Shown here: positions 37,653 through 49,385 of the stretch, in pieces | Layout of the letters: the number at the start of each line of letters is the position of its first letter | How positions within the stretch are numbered: position 1 is the stretch's first letter | Assembly (NCBI RefSeq): GCF_016904885.1 | Contig: NZ_JADWYI010000001.1 | Coordinates: 4,836,001 to 4,900,000, forward strand | Direction: 5' to 3' | Length of the DNA: 64,000 bases | From: Archangium primigenium | Lineage (GTDB): Bacteria; Myxococcota; Myxococcia; Myxococcales; Myxococcaceae | The notes under the pieces: model-generated | Told to the model about the DNA's origin: nothing | Databases searched by the model: none | The model's input: only the letters and a program-made list of their open reading frames with translations | Position numbers and translations under genes: made by a program

Positions 37653-37681
37653 CAGGCAGTCCCGGGCCGCGAGTAGAAGGG

Positions 37682-37707
37682 CGCGCGGGGCGCAAGGGCC
37701 CCGCGCG
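37682..37707 (+). promoter_or_regulatory. Strong hairpin between glmM and pdxJ, next to the pdxJ ribosome site
   Basis: Perfect 10-base arms CGCGCGGGGC (37682-37691) and GCCCCGCGCG (37698-37707) with a GCAAGG loop. There is no T-tract. The stem ends two bases before the AGGGAG ribosome site of pdxJ (ATG 37722). It could be an attenuator, an mRNA-processing element or a translational control. Confidence 0.55.
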
Positions 37708-37721
37708 AGGGAGCGGCCGAC

Positions 37722-38447
37722 ATGGGACAGCGACTGGGTGTGAACGTGGATCACGTGGCGACGCTGCGGCAGGCGCGGCGCACCACCTATCCGGATCCGG
37801 TGACGGCCGCCGCCTTCGCGGAGCTGGCGGGCGCCGGGCAGATCACCATCCACCTGCGTGAGGACCGGCGGCACATCCAGGAGCGCGACCTGCGCATCCT
37901 GCGCCAGACGGTCCAGACGCTGCTCAACCTGGAGATGGCGGCCACCCAGGACATGGTGAAGATCGCCTACGAGCACAAGCCGGACGTGGTGACGCTCGTG
38001 CCCGAGCGGCGCGAGGAGCTCACCACCGAGGGTGGCCTGGACGTCAACGGCCAGCGCGAGGGGCTCGCGAAGATCATCAAGAACCTCAAGGACGGGGAGA
38101 TCGCCGTCTCGCTGTTCATCGATCCGGACCTGGACCAGGTGCGCGCGTCGCACAAGGTGAACGCGGACCGGCTCGAGCTGCACACCGGGCGCTACTGCGA
38201 GGCACGCAACGAGCGCGAGCGCGAGCGCGAGCTCAGCCGCATCGTGGACGCGGCCAAGGCGGGCGCGCGGCTGGGCATGGGCGTGGCCGCCGGCCACGGG
38301 CTCAACTACGACAACGTGCGGGCCATCGCGCGCATCCAGGAGATCGACGAGCTGAACATCGGCCACGCCATCGTCGGGCGCGCGGTATTGGTGGGTTTCG
38401 AGCGGGCCGTGCGCGAGATGCTGGAGTTGATGCGCGATCCGGGCTAG
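37722..38447 (+). CDS. pdxJ: Pyridoxine 5'-phosphate synthase
   Basis: 241 residues, the usual length. It condenses 1-deoxyxylulose-5-phosphate with 3-amino-2-oxopropyl phosphate to pyridoxine 5'-phosphate. Family motifs are visible: [17 protein letters not shown] at the start, [47 protein letters not shown] and [14 protein letters not shown]. It heads the run pdxJ-acpS-nnr-tsaE with short gaps, so these are probably one transcript. Confidence 0.97.
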   Translation: MGQRLGVNVDHVATLRQARRTTYPDPVTAAAFAELAGAGQITIHLREDRRHIQERDLRILRQTVQTLLNLEMAATQDMVKIAYEHKPDVVTLVPERREELTTEGGLDVNGQREGLAKIIKNLKDGEIAVSLFIDPDLDQVRASHKVNADRLELHTGRYCEARNERERERELSRIVDAAKAGARLGMGVAAGHGLNYDNVRAIARIQEIDELNIGHAIVGRAVLVGFERAVREMLELMRDPG

Positions 38448-38459
38448 CGCTTCCACTCC

Positions 38460-38837
38460 ATGGCGATCATCGGCCTGGGGTTGGACATCTGCTCGGTGGC
38501 GCGCATCCAGCGCATCCTGGACGGACCGCGCGCCGAGCGTTTCCTCGCGCGGGTGTACACGCCCGCGGAGCGCGCGTACTGCGGTGCCCGCTCGGACGCG
38601 GCCAACGCCTACGCCGCGCGCTTCGCCGCCAAGGAGGCGCTGGTCAAGGCGCTGGGCGCGCCCCCGGGCCTCACCTGGCATGACATGGAAGTGGTGCGCG
38701 AGGGCGGACCGCCGCGCTTCCGGCTGTCGGGCGTGGCGCTCCAGGAGATGGAGAAGCGGCGCGCGGAGTCCTTCCTCGCGCTCACCCATGACGCGGGGGT
38801 GGCCGCCGCCACGGTCGTCCTCCAGGAGAGGAGCTGA
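38460..38837 (+). CDS. acpS: Holo-(acyl-carrier-protein) synthase
   Basis: 125 residues. It transfers phosphopantetheine from CoA to apo-ACP. The conserved start IIGLGLDICSVARI (Asp9, metal ligand) and the second motif FAAKEALVKALG (Glu, metal ligand) are intact. The pdxJ-acpS-nnr order is common in proteobacteria and relatives. It ends 3 bases before nnr. Confidence 0.95.
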   Translation: MAIIGLGLDICSVARIQRILDGPRAERFLARVYTPAERAYCGARSDAANAYAARFAAKEALVKALGAPPGLTWHDMEVVREGGPPRFRLSGVALQEMEKRRAESFLALTHDAGVAAATVVLQERS

Positions 38838-38840
38838 GAC

Positions 38841-40364
38841 ATGCGCCGAGTCCTCACCGCCGAGCGGATGCGCGCGGCCGAGCAGGCCGCCGAGGCCCAC
38901 CACGGGCTGCCGTCCGCCCTGTTGATGGAGAACGCGGGCCGGGCGCTGGCGGACGTGGCGCACGCGCTCGCCGCCCCCGAGGGCCGCCACGTCGTCGTCT
39001 GCGGGCCGGGCAACAACGGGGGGGACGGGCTGGTGGCGGCGCGCGTCCTCCGGGAGCGCGGGGCGCGGGTGGCGCTCGTGCTCGTGGGGGACGCGGCGAA
39101 GCGGACCGCCGACGTCCAGCGCAACCTGCTCGCCGTGGGCCTCGAGCCCCAGGCCCTCGCGGCGGTGGCGACGCCCCGGCCCGGGGACGTGGTGGTGGAC
39201 GCGCTCTTCGGCACGGGGCTGTCCCGGGCGCCCGAGGGCCCGTTCGCCGAGGCGATCAATTACATGCGGCGCTGGCGCGAGGCGGGCGCGAAGGTGCTGG
39301 CCGCGGACGTGCCCTCGGGGCTCCAGTCGGACTCGGCCGAGCCCTTCGCGCCCTGCGTGGAGGCGGACGTCACCGTGAGCTTCGGCGAGCTCAAGCCCGC
39401 GCAGGTGCTCGAGCCCGGCGCCACCCTGTGCGGCGAGGTGCGGCGCGTGGACATCGGCCTGCCCGCGGCGGCCGTGGCGCCGCGCGCGGGCGAGGAGCTC
39501 TTCCTCGTGGAGGAGGCGGACGCGCGGCAGGCGCTCGCGCCCCGGCGCTCGGACACGCACAAGGGCACCTACGGGCACGTGCTGGTGGTGGCGGGCAGTC
39601 CGGGCAAGTCCGGCGCGGCGGCCCTGTCCGCGCTGGGCGCGCTGCGCGGCGGCGCGGGGCTCGTCACGGTGGCCACGCGCGCGGCGGTGGTGGAGTCGGT
39701 GCTCGGCCACGCGCCCGAGGTGATGGGCTGGCCCCTGGAGACGCCGGGCCCCCTGGGGCTCGCGGACCTGGAGCCGCTGCTCGCGGCGGCCGAGGGCAAG
39801 AGCGCGCTCGTGGTGGGGCCGGGCATCCCCCGGGGCGAGGAGACGGCGCGGCTGCTCGGCGAGCTCCTCGCGCGCACCGAGTCCCCGGTGGTGCTGGACG
39901 CGGACGCGCTCAACGCCGTCGCCCCGGACCTGGGCGTGCTGCGCCGGGCGAAGGGGCCGCTGGTGCTCACGCCCCACCCGGGCGAGATGTCCCGCCTGGC
40001 CGGCGTGTCCACGAAGGCCTTGCAGAAGGAGCGGGTGAAGGTGGCGCGGGACTTCGCGCGCACCCACGGGGTGACGCTCGTGCTCAAGGGCGCGCGCACG
40101 CTCGTGGCGCACCCGGACGGCACCGTGGACGTGAACCCCACGGGCAACCCCGGCATGTCCACGGGCGGCACCGGGGACGTGCTCAGTGGCCTGCTCGGCG
40201 CGCTGCTGGCCCAGGGCCTCGCGCCGCCCGAGGCCGCCCGGACGGCGGTGTTCGCCCATGGGCTCGCGGGAGACTTGATGATGGCGCGGCGCGGGAAGCT
40301 GGGGCTCATCGCCACGGACGTGGTGAAGGGCCTGTGCCAGGTGTGGACCCGGTGGGACCGATGA
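38841..40364 (+). CDS. nnr: Bifunctional NAD(P)H-hydrate epimerase/dehydratase
   Basis: 507 residues, a fusion of the YjeF N-terminal epimerase (about 1-215; GPGNNGGDGLVAARVL) and the C-terminal ADP/ATP-dependent dehydratase (about 230-500; KGTYGHVLVVAGSPGKSGAA, LTPHPGEMSRL, NPTGNPGMSTGGTGDVLSG). It repairs hydrated NADH and NADPH. The stop overlaps the tsaE start (ATGA, 40361-40364). Confidence 0.95.
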   Translation: MRRVLTAERMRAAEQAAEAHHGLPSALLMENAGRALADVAHALAAPEGRHVVVCGPGNNGGDGLVAARVLRERGARVALVLVGDAAKRTADVQRNLLAVGLEPQALAAVATPRPGDVVVDALFGTGLSRAPEGPFAEAINYMRRWREAGAKVLAADVPSGLQSDSAEPFAPCVEADVTVSFGELKPAQVLEPGATLCGEVRRVDIGLPAAAVAPRAGEELFLVEEADARQALAPRRSDTHKGTYGHVLVVAGSPGKSGAAALSALGALRGGAGLVTVATRAAVVESVLGHAPEVMGWPLETPGPLGLADLEPLLAAAEGKSALVVGPGIPRGEETARLLGELLARTESPVVLDADALNAVAPDLGVLRRAKGPLVLTPHPGEMSRLAGVSTKALQKERVKVARDFARTHGVTLVLKGARTLVAHPDGTVDVNPTGNPGMSTGGTGDVLSGLLGALLAQGLAPPEAARTAVFAHGLAGDLMMARRGKLGLIATDVVKGLCQVWTRWDR

Positions 40365-40846
40365 GCGCGCCCACGCGGACCCGGACGCTGCGCTCGGCGT
40401 CCCCGGAGGAAACCCATGCCTGGGGCGTGAAGCTCGGGCGGCTGTTGCGGCCCGGGGACTTCGTGGGCCTGGTGGGGGACCTGGGCGCGGGCAAGACGCA
40501 CCTGGTGCGCGGCGTGGCCGAGGGCGCCGAGGTGGCCCGCTCGGAAGTGGCCAGCCCCACCTTCGCCATCGTCTACCCCTACCGGGGCCGGATCCCGCTC
40601 TTCCACGCGGACCTCTACCGGCTGGAGGACTACGACGAGCTGTACGCCACGGGCTTCCTGGACCTGGTGGGCGGGGAGGGCGCGATGCTGGTGGAGTGGC
40701 TGGACAAGATTCCCCGGGCCGCGCCTCGCGAGTACCTGCGCGTGTCCCTGCGCGAGGTGGAGGAGGACGTGCGCGAGCTGCTCGTCGAGGCCTGGGGCGA
40801 GCGGCCCGCCGAGCTGCTGGAGGCCTGGCTGCCCGAGAACCGGTGA
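40361..40846 (+). CDS. tsaE: tRNA threonylcarbamoyladenosine biosynthesis ATPase TsaE
   Basis: 161 residues. A P-loop GDLGAGKT (39-46) lies in the TsaE context LRPGDFVGLVGDLGAGKTHLVRG, followed by VASPTFAIVYPY, FHADLYRLEDYDEL and MLVEWLDK. It assists TsaB/TsaD in forming the t6A base next to the anticodon. It is coupled to nnr by overlap, the same neighbour as in many genomes. Confidence 0.95.
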   Translation: MSAPTRTRTLRSASPEETHAWGVKLGRLLRPGDFVGLVGDLGAGKTHLVRGVAEGAEVARSEVASPTFAIVYPYRGRIPLFHADLYRLEDYDELYATGFLDLVGGEGAMLVEWLDKIPRAAPREYLRVSLREVEEDVRELLVEAWGERPAELLEAWLPENR

Positions 40847-40942
40847 ATGTCCGACACCGAGGCGGGCGGGCACTTTCCGGGGAGAACAGTCCGTCGGGAG
40901 GCGGCGCGAGGGGAGGCGCGGGGCGCGTTATCCTCGCGGCCC

Positions 40943-41371
40943 ATGAGCCCTGTCCACGCCCTGAAGTGGTTGTCGCTCATCCCGCTCGCCGGTGCGGTGC
41001 TGGGATGTGGCGCCATCGAGCCTCCGCCCCGCATCGTCCCGCACGCGAGCGTCACCTTCGACGTCACCGTGCCGCCCGACACGCCGGGCTCCACCTCCAT
41101 CACCGTGGTGGGCTCCGAGCCGGCCCTGGGCGGAGGCGCGGTGCCGGGCTTCTACCTGCGCCGGGGCCCGGACGGGCACTACCTGGGCATGGTGCGCCTG
41201 CCCGTCGACGCGGAGGTGTCCTACGAGGTGCGCAGCGCGGAGGGCGGCACGCCCGAGGTGTCCCTCCAGGGCGAGCCCATGCCCCGGCGCACCTTCGTGG
41301 TGCACGGGGACATGACGGAAGCGGCCAGCGTGGTCCGCTGGGGCGCGCCGGGAAGCGCCCGGGGCCCGTAA
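40943..41371 (+). CDS. Lipoprotein with a CBM20-like beta-sandwich
   Basis: 142 residues. The lipobox LAGAVLGC places the lipidated Cys near residue 22. The mature part (VTFDVTVPPDTPGSTSITVV, GSEPALGGG, DGHYLGMVRLPVDAEVSYEV, GEPMPRRTFVVHGD) resembles a starch-binding-type (CBM20) sandwich, but the aromatic ligand residues are not obvious, so sugar binding is uncertain. ATG 40943 is chosen because it begins the signal; an upstream ATG at 40847 would add 32 charged residues. Confidence 0.65.
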   Translation: MSPVHALKWLSLIPLAGAVLGCGAIEPPPRIVPHASVTFDVTVPPDTPGSTSITVVGSEPALGGGAVPGFYLRRGPDGHYLGMVRLPVDAEVSYEVRSAEGGTPEVSLQGEPMPRRTFVVHGDMTEAASVVRWGAPGSARGP

Positions 41372-41376
41372 CGGAC

Positions 41377-42216
41377 TCAGGTGGGAGTGGAGAGTTCCTG
41401 CAGCTTCCACTGGTGCAGCACGAGGTTGTTGTCCACGCCGATGATCTCGTCCTCACCCACCTGGTGCCAGTGGTCCTCGCCGGACAGCCGCTCGCTGGCG
41501 AGCACGAACTGCTCCAGCCGGGTGCCCGGCTTGGGCGGGCCCATGTCCGCGCGGTGCATGCACCGGCCGGTCTCGGGCGCCGTGTCCGAGAGGAAGAGGG
41601 TGCGGTTGCGCCGCGTGGCCACCATCACGTCCCCGTTGGTCACGAGGAAGTTCATGGACGAGCGCTCCTGCCCGGGCATGTCCGTGATGGCCGACACCAG
41701 GCTCATGGTCTCCGCCAGCGCCCGGGCCACCTTCTCCACGCACGCCGTGTCCACCAGGCACTGGCCCTGCTCGGACAGCCGCGTGAGGAAGAGGTAGAAG
41801 CAGCGCTCGGAGTCCGTGGCGCCCTGGATGAGCGAGCGCAGATCGTCCCGGATGAGCCCCTCCAGGGCGTTCTGGTGCAGCGCGAAGTTCTTGAGCGTGC
41901 CGTTGTGCACGAAGCACCACCGGCCATGGGTGAAGGGGTGGGCGTTGCGCCGCTCCACGCTCCCCACCGAGGCCAGGCGGATGTGGGCCACCACCGTGCG
42001 GGAGGACACCTGGCTGCTCACCCGCTCGAAGTCCGGATCACAGTGCGCCGGGCCGAGCCCATGGGCCACGGATGGCTGGCTGCCCACCTGGTAGGCGGCG
42101 ATGCCCCAGCCATCCTTGTGCTCCTTCGACTGGTGGAGAAGAGAGTTCTTCTCCGTCACGAGGGAAGGATGAACAGCAGACGGAATCGATGAGCGGAATC
42201 CAAAGAGTCGGCACAT
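41377..42216 (-). CDS. Class II glutamine amidotransferase (YafJ-like)
   Basis: 279 residues. The N-terminus MCRLFGFRSS exposes Cys2 as the expected Ntn nucleophile after Met removal. HKDGWGIAAY, VVAHIRLASVGSVERRNAHPF and FVHNGTLKNF are the glutaminase-fold motifs of the GATase_4 group (YafJ/DUF6-type). The domain hydrolyses glutamine or a gamma-glutamyl bond; no synthetase partner is encoded beside it, so the acceptor is unknown. Its stop is 6 bases from the convergent lipoprotein gene. Confidence 0.88.
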   Translation of the reverse strand: MCRLFGFRSSIPSAVHPSLVTEKNSLLHQSKEHKDGWGIAAYQVGSQPSVAHGLGPAHCDPDFERVSSQVSSRTVVAHIRLASVGSVERRNAHPFTHGRWCFVHNGTLKNFALHQNALEGLIRDDLRSLIQGATDSERCFYLFLTRLSEQGQCLVDTACVEKVARALAETMSLVSAITDMPGQERSSMNFLVTNGDVMVATRRNRTLFLSDTAPETGRCMHRADMGPPKPGTRLEQFVLASERLSGEDHWHQVGEDEIIGVDNNLVLHQWKLQELSTPT

Positions 42217-42288
42217 AGGCGTGGTTGTTTGATGCTAACGGCCGGCCCGACTGGGAAGTTCCTTCCAGCGCCCCTTGTGCGCTCGAAA

Positions 42289-43554
42289 TCACGCACACAG
42301 GGCCTTTTCTTGTTCTACCACCACGTGTCCATCCCGGATCACGATTCGCGCGTGATTGATTCCTAGATGATAGGGAAGGTGGCGGTAATTGGAGCACGAA
42401 AAGATGACAAGATTGGCCGGGTCCCCCACGGTGATGCGGCCGTATGTATTCAAACCGAGCGCGAGCGCCGCCCCTCGGGTGGCCGCCCAGTAGGCCTCGG
42501 CGGCCGTCAGCCCGTTCTCCAGGCAGGCGAGCCCCAGGGCCAGGGGCAGGTTCTCGCTCATGCCCGAGCCGGGGTTGAGGTTGGTGCCCAGCGCCACGTT
42601 GACGCCGGCGTCGCGCAGCTTGCGGCCCGGGGCGTAGGGGCGCACCCGGAGGAAGAGGGTGGAGGTGGGCACCAGCACCGCCGAGACGCCCGCCCGGGCC
42701 AGGGCCTCGATGCCCGCGTCGCTCACCTGCTCCAGGTGGTCCGCGGTGGCCGCGCCCACCTCCGCCGCCAGCTCCGCGCCGCCGCCGCTCGTGAGCTGAT
42801 CCACGTGCAGCCGGGGCTTGAGCCCCCGCTTCTGCGCCGCCGCGAGCACCCGGCGGGCCTCCGAGGGCGTGAAGGCGCCCTGCTCGACGAAGACATCACA
42901 GAAGCGCGCCAGGCCCTGCTCCGCCACCGCGGGGATGATCTCCTGCATGCACAGGTCCAGGTAGGGCTCGCGCCACTCGCGGTACTCCTCGGGCACGGCG
43001 TGCGCGCACATGAGCGTGGGGATGAGCTCCACGGGCTGCAGCGCCGAGAGCCGCTGCACCACCCGCAGCATCTTCAGCTCGTCCTGGAGCGACAGGCCAT
43101 AGCCGCTCTTCACCTCGGCGGTCGTCACCCCGTACTCGAGCATCAGCTGCAGCCGGGGCAGGGCGAGCCGGATGAGATCCTCCTCGCTGGCGAAGCGCGT
43201 GGCGCGCACCGTGTTGACGATGCCGCCGCCGGCCTGGGCGATCTGCAAGTAGGTGGCGCCCTGACACCGCAGGTCGAACTCCGCCGCGCGCTCGCCGGCG
43301 AACACGGCGTGGGTGTGGGGGTCCACGAAGCCCGGGCCCACGAATTGCCCGTGGGCGTCCAGCACGCGCGTGGAGGGGCCGATGGCGCCTGGGGGCAGGG
43401 CGCCCTCGGAGCCCACGTACCAGACCTTGCCCCGGCGCACGCCCACGCAGGCGTTGGGCTGGGGCGTGAGGGCGCGCTCCGCGGGCTCCTGGGGCGAGCC
43501 CTCCACGGTGAGCACCTCGGACGTGTTGCGGATGAGCAGCTCCAGGGTTTCCAT
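42289..43554 (-). CDS. hutI: Imidazolonepropionase
   Basis: 421 residues, amidohydrolase superfamily. It opens imidazolone-5-propionate to N-formimino-glutamate, the third step of histidine degradation. The metal site FVDPHTHAVFAG, the family stretches GGGIVNTVRATR and VTTAEVKSGYGL, and a late ALGTNLNPGSGMSENLPL are present. It starts 4 bases after the hutU stop, so the two form an operon in the order hutU-hutI. hutH (histidase) is not in the window. Confidence 0.95.
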   Translation of the reverse strand: METLELLIRNTSEVLTVEGSPQEPAERALTPQPNACVGVRRGKVWYVGSEGALPPGAIGPSTRVLDAHGQFVGPGFVDPHTHAVFAGERAAEFDLRCQGATYLQIAQAGGGIVNTVRATRFASEEDLIRLALPRLQLMLEYGVTTAEVKSGYGLSLQDELKMLRVVQRLSALQPVELIPTLMCAHAVPEEYREWREPYLDLCMQEIIPAVAEQGLARFCDVFVEQGAFTPSEARRVLAAAQKRGLKPRLHVDQLTSGGGAELAAEVGAATADHLEQVSDAGIEALARAGVSAVLVPTSTLFLRVRPYAPGRKLRDAGVNVALGTNLNPGSGMSENLPLALGLACLENGLTAAEAYWAATRGAALALGLNTYGRITVGDPANLVIFSCSNYRHLPYHLGINHARIVIRDGHVVVEQEKALCA

Positions 43555-43558
43555 CAGA

Positions 43559-45214
<1,656 letters not shown>

Positions 45215-45281
45215 GGTTGTTCCTCGAAGGTGTTTCGCCCGGAGGAGACTAGCCCATGGGGTGGGGCGATGCCCGTGCCGA

Positions 45282-45667
45282 TCAGGACGGAGCGCGCGGC
45301 CCTCGGCGTGATTCCCTGAATTCCTGGGCGAAATCGAGGAACTTCAGGGCCGCGCGCTCGTGGTCTCCGTCGCAGTCGCGCAGGTACTTCACGTGCCAGC
45401 CCTCGCCAGGGGCCTCGTGCTTCTCGTCCCGGAGCCAGTCCTGGAACTCCTCCCACTCCGGATCGCTCCGCTGGTTGAACTGGGTGTTGGAGGCCCACCC
45501 GGCGATGAACGACACGAGGGATTCCACGGTGTCGAAGTCCGTCACGAACCACAGTCCGCGCTTGTCGCGGATTTGTTGTCGGGCGTAAAGCAGCGCGTCC
45601 ACAAGCCCCACGGAGCGGCCCCTCCACTCCTCGGGGATGGGTTCTTCCTTGACGATGCGTTTGTCGG

Positions 45668-45671
<4 letters not shown>
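45282..45671 (-). CDS. Candidate immunity protein for the adjacent toxin-like protein
   Basis: 129 residues, cytoplasmic, acidic and Trp-rich ([41 protein letters not shown]). No signal or catalytic motif is visible, and I cannot assign a family. It is translationally coupled (ATGA, 45668-45671) directly downstream of a secreted protein with a papain-like domain, the standard arrangement of toxin and immunity genes. The immunity function is inferred from this arrangement, not from sequence similarity. Confidence 0.5.
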
Positions 45672-47661
<1,990 letters not shown>

Positions 47662-47685
47662 CCGTCCCGCCGCGGCGCGCCCCGC

Positions 47686-48813
47686 TCACTCGAGCGCGGG
47701 CGCCCGCGCGAAGGCCTCGCGGCCCGACACGACACTCACCGCCACCAAGCCCACCAGGAACAGCACGGGCCCCACGGTGAAGCCGAGCGTGAAGAGACAG
47801 AACAGCGTCCACACGAAGCCCAGCCCCACCACGCCCAGCGGCGCGAAGCGCAGCCAGTCCGGCCGGGGCACCTCGGGGTGCAGCGCCATGAGCCCCAGCA
47901 CCGCGAGCAGCAACAGCTCCAGCGTCACCGCCATGGGCTGATCCCACCCGGCGTTGGAGGGCAGGTCGAAGTCGTAGGTGGCCGGCACGGGCGACTCCTC
48001 CACGCGCAGCTCGGAGGGGCCCGCGCGCGGGGCCGCGCGGCTCGCCGCGCGCTGGGTGGGCACCCAGGCGAGGAACAGCGACAACAGGCAGAGCGCCACG
48101 CCCGCGAGCGCCACCGGCGTCACCCCTCGCACGAGCTGGCGCGGCTCGAAGAAGCGGTGCCACCCGTGCTCGTTCGCGTACACCTTGCGGTACTGGTCGT
48201 ACCCCACGAGCCCCGCGCCCGCGAGCCACAGCAGGGGCGTGAAGCCCAGGCTCACCATGCGCAGCGCCAGCGCCGCCACCAGCACCGCGTAGAGCGCGGG
48301 GACGGCCGGGTGCAGCAGCTGCTCGGGCACCCAGTCCACCAGCGGATGGCGCAGCCCGGCCTCGCGCCACTCGCGCGCCGCCACGCACCAGCCCCCGGCG
48401 ATGACCACCACGGACCAGAGCGGCCCCACGCCGGCGAAGAAGGGCAAGAACGACAGGAAGACGGCCAGCGCGAGCACGCCCAGGCCGAGCACCGTGGGGG
48501 AGTGGGCCGGCACGTGCGCGAGCCACGCGGGCCCGTCATACGCGGGCGCCGCCGGCAGGCCGGGATCCGTGTGCTCCTCCCGCGCCGGAGGGGCCACGAA
48601 GTGGGGGCTCTGCGACTGCTCCTGGGTGTCGTCGTCCGGGAGGGCGTCCTTGGCCGGAACGAAGGGCCGGGAGCGACCCGTGGTGGTGATGGCGGGCCGG
48701 GCACCCGTGCGGCGCGCCGTTCCAGGGGGCAGCGCGGGCATCTTCGCGCCACAGTTCTCGCAGTAGCGCAGGGTGTTGTCCCGTGCCACCTCACCGCATT
48801 CCTTGCACTCCAT
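47686..48813 (-). CDS. Zinc-ribbon membrane protein downstream of ccmG
   Basis: 375 residues. An N-terminal zinc ribbon with two CxxC pairs (CKEC at residues 3-6 and CENC at 18-21) is followed by a Pro-rich linker and about six to eight hydrophobic segments in the C-terminal two thirds. No family is recognised beyond the zinc ribbon. It begins 32 bases after the ccmG stop and is probably the last gene of the cytochrome c maturation operon. A direct role in that pathway is not shown. Confidence 0.6.
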   Translation of the reverse strand: MECKECGEVARDNTLRYCENCGAKMPALPPGTARRTGARPAITTTGRSRPFVPAKDALPDDDTQEQSQSPHFVAPPAREEHTDPGLPAAPAYDGPAWLAHVPAHSPTVLGLGVLALAVFLSFLPFFAGVGPLWSVVVIAGGWCVAAREWREAGLRHPLVDWVPEQLLHPAVPALYAVLVAALALRMVSLGFTPLLWLAGAGLVGYDQYRKVYANEHGWHRFFEPRQLVRGVTPVALAGVALCLLSLFLAWVPTQRAASRAAPRAGPSELRVEESPVPATYDFDLPSNAGWDQPMAVTLELLLLAVLGLMALHPEVPRPDWLRFAPLGVVGLGFVWTLFCLFTLGFTVGPVLFLVGLVAVSVVSGREAFARAPALE

Positions 48814-48845
48814 GGGCTGCGACCTCCGGACTCACTGCGGCGGAC

Positions 48846-49385
48846 TCACTGCTGGGCGGTGGGGGCTGCCGCGGACAGATCCTTGATCCATCCGGCGAGC
48901 GTCTGCGGATCGATGGGACCCACGTGCTTGCCACGGATGGTGCCCTGGGTGTCGATGAAGTACGTCTCGGGCACGCCCGCGACCCCGTAGTCCACGGCCA
49001 TGCGCGAGCGCGGATCGGACAGCTGCGGGAAGCTCGCGCCGAAGCGCGACAGGAAGGCGCGTGCGTTGTCGTCCGTGTCCTCGAACACCACGCCGAGGAA
49101 CTGCGCCTGGGTGCCGAACTGCTTGGCGCCCCACTCGAGCACCGGGTGCTCGCTCTGACAGGGGCCGCACCACGACGCCCAGAAATTGACGACCACCGGG
49201 CGGCCCTTGAGCTGCTCCAGGCTCACGCGCTGCCCGCTGTCGAGCGACTGCAGGGTGAAGCCGGGGGCCTTCTGGCCCTTGAGCATGAAGGGCACCTCGT
49301 GCGGATTGCGCCCGAAGCCCTTGTAGAGCACGCCCACCAGGGCCAGGCACATCACCCCGAAGAGCGCCGTGACACGCCAGTTCAT
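48846..49385 (-). CDS. ccmG: Periplasmic thiol-disulfide oxidoreductase CcmG/DsbE
   Basis: 179 residues. One N-terminal membrane anchor ([17 protein letters not shown]) is followed by a thioredoxin fold with the redox motif WCGPC in [22 protein letters not shown], and a GVPETYFID cis-Pro loop. It keeps the haem-binding cysteines of apocytochrome c reduced. Its ATG overlaps the ccmF stop (49382-49385). Confidence 0.93.
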   Translation of the reverse strand: MNWRVTALFGVMCLALVGVLYKGFGRNPHEVPFMLKGQKAPGFTLQSLDSGQRVSLEQLKGRPVVVNFWASWCGPCQSEHPVLEWGAKQFGTQAQFLGVVFEDTDDNARAFLSRFGASFPQLSDPRSRMAVDYGVAGVPETYFIDTQGTIRGKHVGPIDPQTLAGWIKDLSAAAPTAQQ

